A stretch of DNA of 64,000 nucleotides from Acytostelium subglobosum LB1 (lineage: Eukaryota > Evosea > Eumycetozoa > Acytosteliales > Acytosteliaceae). The notes beneath the pieces are model-generated. The model was given only the letters and a program-made list of their open reading frames with translations, was not told the DNA's origin and ran no database searches. Of this stretch, positions 1-11,399 are shown one piece after another. The DNA lies in the NCBI RefSeq assembly GCF_000787575.1, contig NW_012236529.1, positions 1,612,001 through 1,676,000 on the forward strand, in the 5' to 3' direction. How positions within the stretch are numbered: the first letter of the stretch is position 1; each line of letters starts with the position of its first letter. The translations under genes and the position numbers were made by a program.

Positions 1-1077
1 GCTTGGGTTGGTTGTTGTTGAGTCGAAGGCATGTTATAGTATGATGACAAGATTTGTGGTGATACAAATGGTGAGTTGCTCTGTTGTTGTTGTTGTTGAG
101 CTTGTTGTTGTTGTTGTTGTTGTTGATATGCTTGTTGTTGTTGCTGTTGATGAGCCTGTTGTTGTTGGTGCAAGGCATTCTGATAGAGGTATGGAGCTTG
201 ACCGGCAATGTTACTATAGTTGGTCGGCACACCAAAGTAGTATTGGTTGTATAGGTTTGGAGTGGACTTGGCCATTGGTTGATTCTTGTTGTTGGTGGAC
301 ATAACCATTGGTGATTGATGTTGTTGTTGTTGGATCGATGATGACGATGATGATGCATTGGGGAACAACTTGGCACCACTGTTGTTATACTTGGCAAAGC
401 TTCTTGGTGTCAATGGCGCGAGATCAGCCTCCATCTGACTGGTATTGTAGTTGTACTTTTGTGGGACGAATGGCACTGGAGAACCGTTCATCATCATGTA
501 GCCACCCCCATTGGTGCCATGTTGTGTTGGTGAGCCATGCGGTAGACCATGGCCCATGGACTGGAATGGCATTACTGGATTTCCTGATACAATCTCCATA
601 CTCTGATGTGAGGATGACATATTATATTGATTGTTACCAAGATGCAAAGGGCTCTGATTTGTGGAAGAACAAGTATTTGGTGACCTTGGAGATTCTCCAA
701 GATCATCCAAAGTATCCTCTTCCTCCTCATTCTCGGTCTTTAACTTCTTATTTCCAAATATCCTAGAATACTACAAATAAAAAATATTAATATTTGGAAT
801 ATAATTAAATAATTAAATTACTTACATCTTGGTTTGATAGAGTCTTCCTGTTGCTATCTGTATTCTCTGATTGGCGATGCAATATTTTATCCATGTCTTT
901 GGATGAGTATTGGAATAATTTGTTGTTACTGCTAAACACTATTAGACCAATCTCGCAATCACAAAGAATGGATAACTCCATTGCCTTCTTTATAAGACCA
1001 TTCTTCCTCTTTGTAAAGGTTGCCTGTCTATTCCTCTCATTCTGTATCCTTTCGATCGTTATCTTATTTCTTCCCAT
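1..1077 (-). CDS. mef2A: MEF2-type MADS-box transcription factor (3' end beyond window)
   Basis: Exon 1 is about 826-1077 and exon 2 runs from about 770 past the left edge; the intron (about 771-825) has a GTAAGT donor and a TAG acceptor in phase 0. The first ~60 residues form a MADS box beginning [18 protein letters not shown]. It includes [13 protein letters not shown] and [14 protein letters not shown], followed by a short MEF2-like extension, which separates it from SRF-type factors. Exon 2 is Asn/Gln/Ser-rich with long CAA/CAG tracts and the short block LAPLTPRSF. Such proteins bind AT-rich DNA as dimers in the nucleus. The ATG lies in an AT-rich leader, as is usual here. The family call is firm. 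The symbol assumes orthology to the D. discoideum MEF2 gene and is less certain. Confidence 0.85.
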
Positions 1078-4011
1078 CTAAATTTATATTATTAATTAAT
1101 ATGAGTTAAAATAATAAATTCTGGAAATAATTATTCCAATTTTGACTTACGGTTTAAAAAAAAGTATTAATAAATAAATAATAAATAAATAAATATTTGA
1201 TGTTGATGTCCTTTGTAAGGTGGATTATTGGTTGATGATTGATTGGTCTTGGAGGGTCCTCAGACGACTATGTTCATCGGGATTATAATGTTGTTTAGGT
1301 ATATTTAGTTAGCTGGTTATATAAATAACTACGACAGAGTGAATTGAATCTTTGGACAATGATGATGGATGGAGAACAAACTATATTCGAAATGAATGAA
1401 TGGATGGTTGTGATTGATTGATTGATTGATGGAAGGATGGATGTGGATGGATGATGGTATGGATGGTGGTTGGTGCTTCTATTACTACTACTAATACAAC
1501 TACAACTACTACTGGTGCTTCTAAATTAAAAAATGTTGTGTTGGTGTTGATGGATGGATTGATTGATTGATTGATTGATTGATGGTCGTGATAGTAGTGG
1601 AAAGGGTAGGGTAAAGTATAGGACCTGATATGATATGATGTTGGATGGTGCCCAGGTGTATGGGAGTTAATTTAATAATTCGATGTGGCGGGTGCCTCAA
1701 CTTTGAGATTTAATAACGTAGGTGAGCGAGAACTGGAAGCAGGAGATGCTATCAGGCAGGCCGGTGATGATGGACGGACGGGCAGTCTGTAAGTCATGCA
1801 TGACCGGGTGGGGGGTGAGGCATCGTACAATGAAGTGAAAGGAATGGGGCATGTGTCCGTCACTCTCAATGCGTAAGGGTATGCAACGATGGTGGACGTT
1901 CAACATCAACATCACGACATACTAACTCATTCAATAACACATTGTTGGTTGGATGGATGGATGGATTGATTGTTGGTTAGAGGTGGAGGTTGGTGTTGTG
2001 GGGTGAGTGTGTGTGTCTTGTCAATCANTTCAATCACACACAGAGATTCGATTAAAGTATTATTGTATTTTTAGGTGTGGGTGAAACAAGTGTGATCATA
2101 GATACACTCTTGGGTGAACAGGTGTGATTGATTGATTGATTGTTTGTTTGTGGTGGTGCAGTGAACATGTGGGAATCAAGTGTTGTGGGCAAAAGAGCAC
2201 CCATCTTGCGCCTTTCCATCTTCAAAGATACACTCGAATTTGTTGATGATCAATATCCATTGCTCATTACTCTACGTACAAATCAGTTGGGTTTGTTCAC
2301 AATGTGATACAACTTGTGTGAGTGCCCCCTTAACATGACTTGGATGTGCACGAAATGAGAGTTTATGTTCACATGACGGGCAACTCTAATAATAAAGTAC
2401 TAAATACTTTATGTAGGGGGTGATGGTGCTGTGATAGGATATGATGGTCCTTCCATCCATCTACACTTATGCAACAATAGCAACAACAACAACAACAATC
2501 ATGTGATGTTGTTGCCCATAATAAAATATATTATCCAAGCAATCTATGTGTTTACCAATATAGAGACACGCAACACAACTGGAATGAATGAATGATCTTC
2601 CATCCTCCACGCGCGGTAGTGCATTTATAAATACCCTATTGTGGTTTCCAACAATGGATCACTACTTCGATTCATATTGCAATCCTTCGTGCGTGATAAA
2701 GACTCAAACCCAACAACCTTGAATCGTTGTTGCTGAATGCAAGATGGTATGTGATATAGATGATGATGATAATGAAGATCTTGATGATGGATGGTTATGA
2801 TGAGGTGTCGTTTGAGTTTGTGTATGATCATTCATTCATTCATTCATTCTCCTATTAATGGCGATCAATCAATCTAGTTTGTTGTGTGTTTGAGTCGTAG
2901 TAGTAGTATGTGTGATTGTGGATGCCTTCCACCAACAGTGGCCATTAATAAATAAACAGGCAGACACTGTGAGCCATGTTACAACTTCTGTCTATCTATC
3001 TGTTATCTAAAAATGGACAATACTCGATATTGTCATACAATAAAACGGCCGTACTCTACATTACAATCGCAATAACAACAACAACAATAACTTGTTCGTT
3101 TCCAAAAAGTGAGTTGTTTGATATTTACCCTGTCTAGAGAAGTAGTTGAAGTTATAACTTGAATGGTAAAGTAGGAAGGTAGGTAGGTAGGTAGTTTGCA
3201 AATCTAACCTGTCTCTATTGTTGTTATGCTTATTTGCAATGAGTATAGTTGTTGGTATTGATGCTGAATGTAGAGTTACAATGAGAAGATGGTTGATGTG
3301 ATGTTTGTGGAACAAGTGTTTAGGACGTGGTGGTGGTCCACCTACCTAGTTTGTCCACAACAAGTGGCATTAGGGTCCACCATGGAGGACACCTAACACA
3401 CACACACACTCTCTAGTATTGATGATGAGTTACTCTTTAACATCATCCATTCATTCATTGTTCAAGATGGTTTGAAGAGTGACTACAAATCAAACTTGAT
3501 TGAATCGAAAATGTGTTGTTGATGATGTACGGCCCTCGTTGGCCTTGCCATTGGTCGTTCATCATTTATAATCGTCCATTATTGGCAAGTGGGTCAAGGG
3601 GCGTGCCTCGAGATTACCCTAAAAATAGTGTCTGGTGGTGGTTCCAAAAATGGGTTCAGTGTTTAAGCCGAAGTCATGGGGGCAATCATTATTTGTATGA
3701 TTGACATTATGTCTATGTACATTCATTCCTGAAAGGCATGCCTTGGATGGACCTTGGTACAATGTGGAGACTAAACATAGTTTATGACAATGACCTCCAA
3801 TGTCTCTGATATTGATCAAACATAGTCATCTGATCATCCGAGGTAATTGGACATCTGGAGATTGTGTGGTACAGAGATAATTATATAATATATATATGTT
3901 TATATTTATGTATATATGTTTGTATATATTTATGTAACATGACAAGGTGTAAAGGAGATTGATGGATTGATGGTCCAATTGAGAGAGTGTGTGTGTGTGT
4001 ATGCGTGTGTC
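1078..4011. other. Long intergenic region 5' of the MEF2 gene
   Basis: No credible gene was found. It holds TTGA/ATTG tetranucleotide arrays (1411-1430, 1559-1583, 2125-2142), TGGATGGA runs, one undetermined base near 2029, and a GC-richer unique stretch at about 1680-1910. Open frames here are short, repeat-rich and unlike neighbouring genes. The region is unusually long for this window and probably includes the promoter of the leftward MEF2 gene and the 3' UTR of the STAT gene. Confidence 0.6.
1411..1583. repeat. TTGA/ATTG tetranucleotide arrays
   Basis: Two tracts of tandem TGAT units (1411-1430 and 1559-1583) lie 5' of the MEF2 gene, about 330-500 bp before its start codon. They may be simple microsatellites. 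Each also contains several TTGATTGA direct repeats, the form of site bound by Dictyostelium STAT proteins. Confidence 0.8.
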
Positions 4012-7000
4012 TTAGGATAATAATGGCTCATAGCCACTTCCAAGGATGTTCTGTGAGTTTTGTCGCTTGCTATAGTATGGTTCCAGTATGCTATTCTTAT
4101 TCTCTCGTCTAAATGGTGGTACTGAGTGCTCAGTGCACTGTGACAATGCTGATACATTGAGCTACAAAGGTTGTGGTTGATGATGATGTTAGTTGTTGTG
4201 TCCATGTTAATCAATCAAATGAACATGTACATACTTGTAAGATATGTGAGAACTGTGGACATTCGTTGAGGAAATCTGGTAGGGTTCTCTTGCTGCCAGA
4301 GGTGTCGTTGGGTTGGACGAGGTAGTGCTTGATCTTGAGCTCAGGTGGACCTTGCTCACCTGGTCCCCTCTCATTGCTGACGTAGGAGATCTCCAGTTGG
4401 CCTGGGAAGGTCTCGGAGAATAGGATGACAAAGGTGCCAGCCTCCTGGCCCTTGAGTACAGAGCCTACGTTCTCACGCCTTAGGAACATAAAAATCAGGC
4501 CGTTCTGCCACAGTGTTGAGATGTGTCGCTTGTAGCGCAGTGTCTGGAGTGACTTGCCAAACCAAGTCCAAAACTGGTCAAAGTCCTTGTGGCTGACGAA
4601 TGCGCGGTTGCCAAAGAATGTGGCGTTCAAGTAGCTAAAGTCATACAATGACAGCTGTCTTGTTGGCTGGATTGGGCTCTGCTTGGTGGCCTTCAAGAAG
4701 TGCTTCTGGAGTATATTTACAAAGTGTGGCCATGCTATTTCGAACTGTTTGGTTGTTAATCATGATGTTAGTATGGGTTCCAGCCTTGGCAACATGATCG
4801 GTCAATCACAATCACATACCTTGTCGTTGAAGGACTCCTTCTTCAGTAGGGTACCTTCACTGCCCTCCCATTGACAATCGTTGGTGATAACGATGAATGG
4901 CTGAGAGGTGGCGCTGGGCACGTTGACGATGGTGCCATCAGAGGTCTTGACTTGCATGAGGAATTGAAGCTTGACGCATCCCTTCCTAGTGCCAGTGAGG
5001 AACTTGATAGGGAACTTGGCAGTGTGCTTGATGGGATCCAGTGTCTGTGTGTCCTTCTCCATCTGCTTCTTCTGTCCATTGCCAGAGGTGCTGCCAATGA
5101 TGGGTGGACTAGCGCCTCCCTTGGCCAGTGCCTTGGGATGGAAGATCATCTCGGCGCGAACCGGGGAGTGTGAGATCAGCTCAACATTGGTGCCAGTGAG
5201 TAGGCGCACAGAGAGATGGTCCTCTTGCAGTTGCTTGAACTTGCTGATCACCATTGGGAATGGTTGCTTGGTGATGACCAATGCAACGGGCACAGCGTCG
5301 GGCGATGAGCCATAGGTTAGCTCGTGTTGGTAGAGCTGCAACTGCTTCTGTTGGATGTTGAGGTCGTGCAGCAGCAGGTCCAGCTTGCACAGCTGGTTGG
5401 ACTCGAGGATGGTTTGACAGGAGAGTTGGTTGAGGGCATGGATCTCAGACTCAATCTGGGCGGCCAGCTTCCTCTGCTCACTCTGCAGTGTCATCACAAT
5501 GTCATCGTGGCTGGACGCGCCATCCGAGGTGAGTAGCTGCTTCTGCGTGACGTGCATCTTCTCCAAACACTCCTTCTTGCCGTGTTGAAGGTGGTGGATA
5601 TCGTTGAGTAGTTGTTCGTGTGGCGTGTTGTGGCTGCTCGAGGCAATCGATCGGAATAGACTGAAGTTGTCAGACATTGGCGTGTCGATTGGTGAGGAGG
5701 ATGATCGAGATTGAGCACTGCTGTCGGGTGATCCCGCGTCTCCGCCACTGCGACTCAGGCCGCCACTGCTGCCAGCCACACGGTTAAAGTCAAACTCGTC
5801 GGCGCTGTCCACGTCATTGTCCAGCTCGGGTATCATTCCAATGCTCTGCATCGATGAAGGGAATTGGCCAGTGCTACTGCTCCTCTTGCCCTTCTTTGGT
5901 GGTGCCGCCGCTGATATGAATGATGTGTGAAGATGGGAGATGGGCGAGCTCAACTCTGAGCTGCTGCCAATGCTGCCCTCAAATGGATTCTGTTGTTGTT
6001 GTTGTTGTTGTTGCTCCAGCTTGACCGCTGGACTGTGACAGTTGTTGGTGATAAAGATGCTGGGTGTGAGAGCAGAGTTGCTACTGTTGCTGGAGGACTC
6101 GTTCTTCTTGGACTCGGACCTCCTTCGCTTGGTCTTGGTCTCTGATGATGATGATAATGATGATGTGTCTGACTCCATCCTGATGGACCAATCAGGAGGC
6201 AGCAATGAGTTACTGCCTGGCTCTGTGGACTGTCGCATCAATAAGAAGTTCAGGGATGATGGTTGTACCTTGGGACTGTTCCTGAATGAGTCCTCGCTGT
6301 TTGACCTCTTTAGCATTGGCTTCCTGGCGTCCACCTTTGATGATGATGATCCAGACAACTCAACAATTGAGCCCAAGGCCTCTGCTACCAATGCCTCATC
6401 TCCATTCTTGGTCTTCTTTGTTGTTGGCGGTGTTGTCAACACACTTGATATGAGACTCGCAGGTGGAGGTGGTATTGATTGAGAGATGGAGAGTGGTGAT
6501 GATGAGAGCTTGGACGATCCCATTGGATGAATGCCATTGGTAAGTGGTGGAAGATGTGAAGAGACTCCAATGGCAGAGGTCTTCTGCATGATCTCACTGA
6601 CCACCTTGTTCGTCTCGAATATATCCTTCTTTAGTTTCATGTTCTCAGTCTCCAAATGTGTGTAGGCCTCCTCGATGGACTTGGTGTAGAGTCGATGTTT
6701 CTGCTCACGCTCAAATGCCGAATGCACCTGATTCATCAACGACTCTATCTGTGACTCATACTGTTGACGCATCATCTCCATCTTGCCAACGCTGTCGAAT
6801 CGTTGGCCACCACCACCACCTGGTGAGTGACCATCCGGTGATGTAGGACCATCCATCTTTTCTCCATTAGTTCTATGTCCATTACCAAATGATGATGATG
6901 ATGATGATGATGATGATGTGGTGGATATCAATGAATGTATGTGTTGAGGTGGACCTCCACCTTCTGGTCTTGCGCCGCCCCAATTAAGATCAGCGAATGA

Positions 7001-7258
7001 GGGAAGGGGGAAATTGCTTGGTAGGGGTAGTGATTTCTTTGATGGTGATGAACCCGGATGTGAATTTGAATTGGTTGGGGGTTGTAACATTTTGAATGGA
7101 TTGATTCCTTCGATTGATGTTGAGGGTTGTGTTGGTGGCAATTGATGGAAATTAGATGTATGTTTCATGCCAATGAATGAATGTATTTGTTGTTGTGTTG
7201 AATTATCACTACTACTACTACTACTACTCAGTAATATATTATTTAGATTGGCTGACAT
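4012..7258 (-). CDS. dstB: STAT transcription factor with aberrant SH2 domain (STATb-like)
   Basis: Three exons (4820-7258, 4235-4744, 4012-4161) with GTATGT donors give about 1032 residues. A long Ser/Gln-rich N-terminus is followed by a coiled coil (~551-650), a DNA-binding core (~650-813), a linker and an SH2 domain (~885-983). The last exon ends in GSGYEPLLS, with Tyr1027 six residues from the end, in the position of a STAT phosphotyrosine. The SH2 strand reads GTFVILFSE where STATs normally have GTFLLRFSE, so the phosphotyrosine-binding Arg is Leu (~921). D. discoideum STATb is known for this same change, which is why dstB is preferred over dstA or dstC. STAT family membership is certain; the paralogue is inferred. 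It would act in the nucleus as a gene regulator. Confidence 0.85.
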
Positions 7259-7324
7259 TGTTGATGTTGGTCAATATTATCTACTATACTTGGGTTTATA
7301 AATGATTAGTTAGAAGACCTCAAA

Positions 7325-7354
7325 ATTGATTGATTGGATTGATTGGATTGATTG
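7325..7354. repeat. TTGATTGG repeat just upstream of the STAT start
   Basis: Three copies of TTGATTGG with a TTGATTGA lie 67-96 bp 5' of the STAT ATG. The spacing would suit a proximal promoter or 5' UTR element, and the TTGA direct-repeat form matches known Dictyostelium STAT sites. Function is inferred only. Confidence 0.6.
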
Positions 7355-8343
7355 GTTTGATTTGATTGGATTTGGTTGAATGAATTAATGAATGAATGAA
7401 AGAATGAAAGAAAGATTGAATGATTGGAGAGAAGAGAGAGATGGATTGTTTTAGACCTTGTTACACACCTCTAGGAGGGTATCATAAATCGACAGCCATG
7501 GTCATTAATTATGACTACAGAGGACAGGGTGACAGTACTTTAATATTTGAATGTGGTAGTGGACGGATGAATGATGATGATTGAGTATACTCAACAACAA
7601 CATTGGAGTGAGTGAAGTAGAAGAAGGAGAAGAAGATGCGCATCATTGGATAACATTGTTGTTGTTGTTGGTTATGTATAGCTATGATTTTCAAATAATC
7701 ATCGATGTAATAACATAATATTAACTTGATTGGTGAATGAAAGAGGGAATGAATTGGACGAATGTGGTGTGTTTCCTTCTTTGTATGTGTGTGTGAGTGT
7801 GTTTTGTTTGTTTGCTTGGTGTGAGTGTGTTTGTGAGTGTGTTTGTGAGTTTGAATTATGATAATGAATGATACGGCATTCACTTTACTCACTTGGATAA
7901 TAGATATATATCTATTATCCATATATATATATGTCATAGATTAAGATGTGATCAAACTCAATAGGTGATGTTGATTGGTTGGATGGATGGTTGAACTGTT
8001 GATTTGGATACAATCCATCAATTTACAATGGGCGGATGGATGAATGGATGAATGGATGAATGAATGAATTATGGAATTGATGAATAATGTTTGGCAGAAA
8101 GAATGATGGTACGAAATGGAAAAACATACAATATTAATATATATATTTGATTGTTTCTTTGGATGAATAGATAGATGGTAATAGTAATTATAATAGGTTA
8201 TCAATTCTTATTGAATTGAATGAATGTAGTGTCGCTTGGGTTTGAGAAATTATAAAGGTGAGTGGTCCTGCCTAGGCTTGCAAAGTTGAAGGAACACACT
8301 CACTAATGCTCATATTTGTCTGAATTGAATAAAGAGGTGTGAA

Positions 8344-8364
8344 TGATTGATTGATTGATTGATT
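8344..8364. repeat. TGAT microsatellite
   Basis: A pure run of five TGAT units lies about 1.1 kb 5' of the STAT start codon, in otherwise unique AT-rich sequence. Confidence 0.7.
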
Positions 8365-9683
8365 CAATCACAAGATAAAGGTGTGAATGTAATGTGTGTG
8401 TGGGTCCATTGTGATTGGCAAGTTTGTGGATCGATGAGTGAATATATTATGTGTGTGTGTGTTTGAATGCAAGAATGAATGAATGAGTTGATTCCCGGAT
8501 TATTATAATTGAATGCTTTCTTTGTTGTTGTAGGATTGGCTGTATAAGCAGTGCTGTCGAGTTGTTGCTGTTGTTGTTGCTGTGACCCAGTCGAGTGGTA
8601 AGCTTGGGTGGTAAAGTATGGATGTTTGGGTGTGCATGTATGAAGTAGTTTCTGTTGCTGGATTTGGAATGAATGCTGTACAGCATTCTCTCGATTACAT
8701 ACAAAATGAAGAGAAGTGCGTCATCCAACCTTGTGTAACAACTGGATGTCTTTGATTGTCAATAACAAGTAGGGTAGGTAATATAAGTATGAATATGCGT
8801 AGTTGTATTTAATGATGATGATGATGGTGATGATTATGATGAAGGAATGAATAAGTTCAGTTCCTCATTCATCACAACTACAATAATAATCGCAACAACA
8901 AGAAGACACGACCCATGGCTTCGACTGTTGGTGACACCACCAAGCAAATAAGCAAGGCTCGTGTGTGGTAAAGGTCAATGGACCGAATCAATCATGTCCA
9001 CATCCTTGAAAAATCGGATGCCTTTGTTTCTTTCTTCTTTGATCGTTTCGCAACAACACCACCCCTGTCCAGACCCACCTGGTACTAGATATTTCCTCTT
9101 GTTGTTGTTCTGAACAGAGATCTGACGATTAAAAGTTGATGTGATTGTGTGTGTGTTCATGAAAAAAGCGATTCGATTTCAAGTAATAAGTCCCCCTCTA
9201 CAATAAGTTATTAAGTTGTTGATCAATGACAGAGGGGGAACACCACATTGAATGATCATTGGGATAAACAAACAATCCACTTTGACTAAAAATATCAATA
9301 TTAATAAAGTAAAGTAAATAAATACGTACATTAGGATTAATGATAAAGTAGAGTGATGTTATTATTAAGGATTCCACCAATGAATAAATAATATCTTATT
9401 TAAAATAGGATTAAAGAAATAACTAGTCTCTAATCCTATCCATGCACCTGGTCCAAAAGGCTTGAATTCAACTGTCATGCTTGTCTTGGTTTATGCGTGA
9501 AAAGTTCACACCAAATTCACTTAAAGATGAGGAATCGGCTCAAGGTTTGTCATTCAATGAATAATCATTCACTCTATTCCAAACTTTGACTTTGACCTAA
9601 CCATTCGAGTTGTTATTATTTTATTTACAAGTTGGTAATATGATACATTGAATGAAGGGGACATGTTGTTTGTTGAATACAGA

Positions 9684-10629
9684 TCATGAGTTGATTTGTT
9701 GGGCTTCTTGAGATGATGATGATGATGATGTCACATATGGCTTGGATCTCGACAATGGGGAAGAACTTGATGTTAACTTCTGGAATAACTTTGAAGTGGA
9801 TCTTGAAAGACTCTTGAGTTTAGTTGAATGTTGAGAAGCTGGACTGCCCTTGTGATGTTCAAGGGACACATTTCCAGTTGGGAACATTCCTCTTGGTGAT
9901 GATGGTGGAGGCCTGGACTCTTCAAACTCTGGCACAAGTTGGTTAACATTTTCCAATATCTCTTGACATTGATTGAGTGATGGTGCATCTGATGTATCAT
10001 TGAAACCCAATGAGAATGACCTTATCCTAAGTTCATCAACTTCACCACCACTACCAGAGGTGTTGTTGTTGTCTTTGTTGACTTCGTCCAATGATTGATT
10101 TGAAATTGAGNTTCTTTCTCTTTGATATCAATGTCCTTGAGAATTGGAATAATCCACCAATTGATGATGAAGTAGGTGAAGAGAATGATCTGAATCTACT
10201 TGAAGGAGAATGTTGTTTCGATGCTTGATTATCAAACGTATCCAAACCAGTGACATTATCCTTTATTCCAACCAACTTCTTCTTTGATCTTGGACTGAGC
10301 ATATCACCTCCACTCGATAGATTTTGGTCATTAATCTCATCCAACTCTTGAATAATATCAATATCTTCTTGATCTTCATCATCACTATCCATTAAGAAGT
10401 ATGACTTTGAAGTTGATAACTTTTTCTTGAGAATTGAAACATCTGTGGGCAACTCCATCACTCTGTCAGAGATTGACACACCAATGTTCTGGATACCATT
10501 GATTAGGTTGTTGGTCGAGGTGTGTAGATGACCATTTACATGTATATCACCATTCTTTAAATAACTATTATTGTTCAATCCTGGTTGTTCCAGTTTGATT
10601 CCATCAAATGACTCATCCATCGCCACCAT
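9684..10629 (-). CDS. Unknown Ser-rich acidic protein interrupted by an undetermined base
   Basis: Two open frames (10110-10629 and 9684-10091) are separated only by an N at about 10111. Dropping that base makes the total 945 nt, a multiple of three, and joins the halves into one continuous ~314-residue frame. The break is therefore most likely a sequencing artefact rather than a real frameshift. The N-terminal half has an acidic patch (MDSDDEDQEDIDIIQEL). The C-terminal half is Ser-rich with basic-Ser motifs (KLKSLSRSTSKLF) and a Ser run near the end. No domain is recognised; it may be a phosphorylated regulatory protein, but that is a guess. ATG context is AT-rich. No intron is apparent. 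Confidence 0.6.
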
Positions 10630-11399
10630 TCTTTATGGATGTATAAGCTAGTGCTATTCTCTTTCTAGATGTTGGTCTGTAAGATGGTGCCAGTTTGGCT
10701 ATTAAACTAGTTTAAAAAGTAATTATACAGATAATAATAATACAAATAATAATAATGTAGTTAAATTAAACCGAATGATTGAATGACTGATCCCTTTAAG
10801 TGATCATTGAGATGGATGGACGAGGGACAGTCATTCAGTCACCCCAATGGGAAGACACTATGACCTTAACTCAATTTCCTGTCTTAGACTAGAGTTTAAA
10901 ACTATCTAAGAGTCTAAAATTAATAAACAACATTCGGTGTGTGGTGAATGTGGGGTGATGGACGACTTGTCGTGAGGTCTGATCATTCAACGTCCATAAC
11001 CCCGTCAGAACCCACCCATTGAGATGCCCAGCCACACCCCATAAACCACAAAATGTCGGTTGATGTCCGACGCGACAATGGTTCATCGTCCAATGGTCTG
11101 AGTTGTTGAACAAAGATGATTGAATCGATTAATTGAATGAGATGTGTCGCTTGATTGACAAGTTATCTTATTCATTGGTTTTATCGCATCGCTGACAAAG
11201 ACGATTTGTGTGTATGTATGCCAATGAATGATGGCGGACTGGCAATGATCATTGTGGCGACCAGCAGCATTGCAATTTAATAATGATTGATGATGATCCA
11301 ATGATTGCTGTGGTGGTCACGTCTGATTGATGTGCTCGAGGGAGTGAGCGGATGGGACGGGTATGATGTTGGCGTGTGGGGACGGTGAGCATCAAAGAG
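10630..11399. other. Intergenic region
   Basis: No gene was seen. A GC-richer stretch at about 10930-11100 has no usable frame and no tRNA signature. Part of it is probably the 3' UTR of the CCCH protein gene ending at 11400, and the left end is the promoter of the leftward gene ending at 10629. Confidence 0.5.

Larger units (their letters stand above)
7259..9683. other. Long intergenic region 5' of the STAT gene
   Basis: No gene was recognised. It contains TTGATTGG/TTGATTGA arrays at 7325-7354 and 8344-8364, GAATGAATG runs, TGTG runs and AT-rich stretches. Open frames here are His/Thr/Ser-rich translations of simple repeats. It likely holds the STAT promoter and, at the right end, the 3' UTR of the next leftward gene. 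Confidence 0.6.

Noticed and set aside
1672-1915. Two overlapping minus-strand frames in the GC-richer island
   Set aside because: Both are short and compete for the same DNA in different frames; codon choice is unlike neighbouring genes.
6042-6482. 146-codon plus-strand frame within the STAT gene
   Set aside because: Antisense to the Ser-rich N-terminal region of the STAT protein; acidic Asp/Glu/Leu content is the mirror of Ser codons.
7515-8728. Three minus-strand frames rich in His, Thr, Ser and Ile
   Set aside because: They translate GTGT, GAAT and GATT simple repeats and have no domain.
10930-11110. Possible small noncoding RNA (a CCCCATAA near-match to the amoeba small-RNA upstream element, with TGATGT and CTGA downstream)
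   Set aside because: The element deviates from consensus and no stable fold or conserved ends could be shown by eye.
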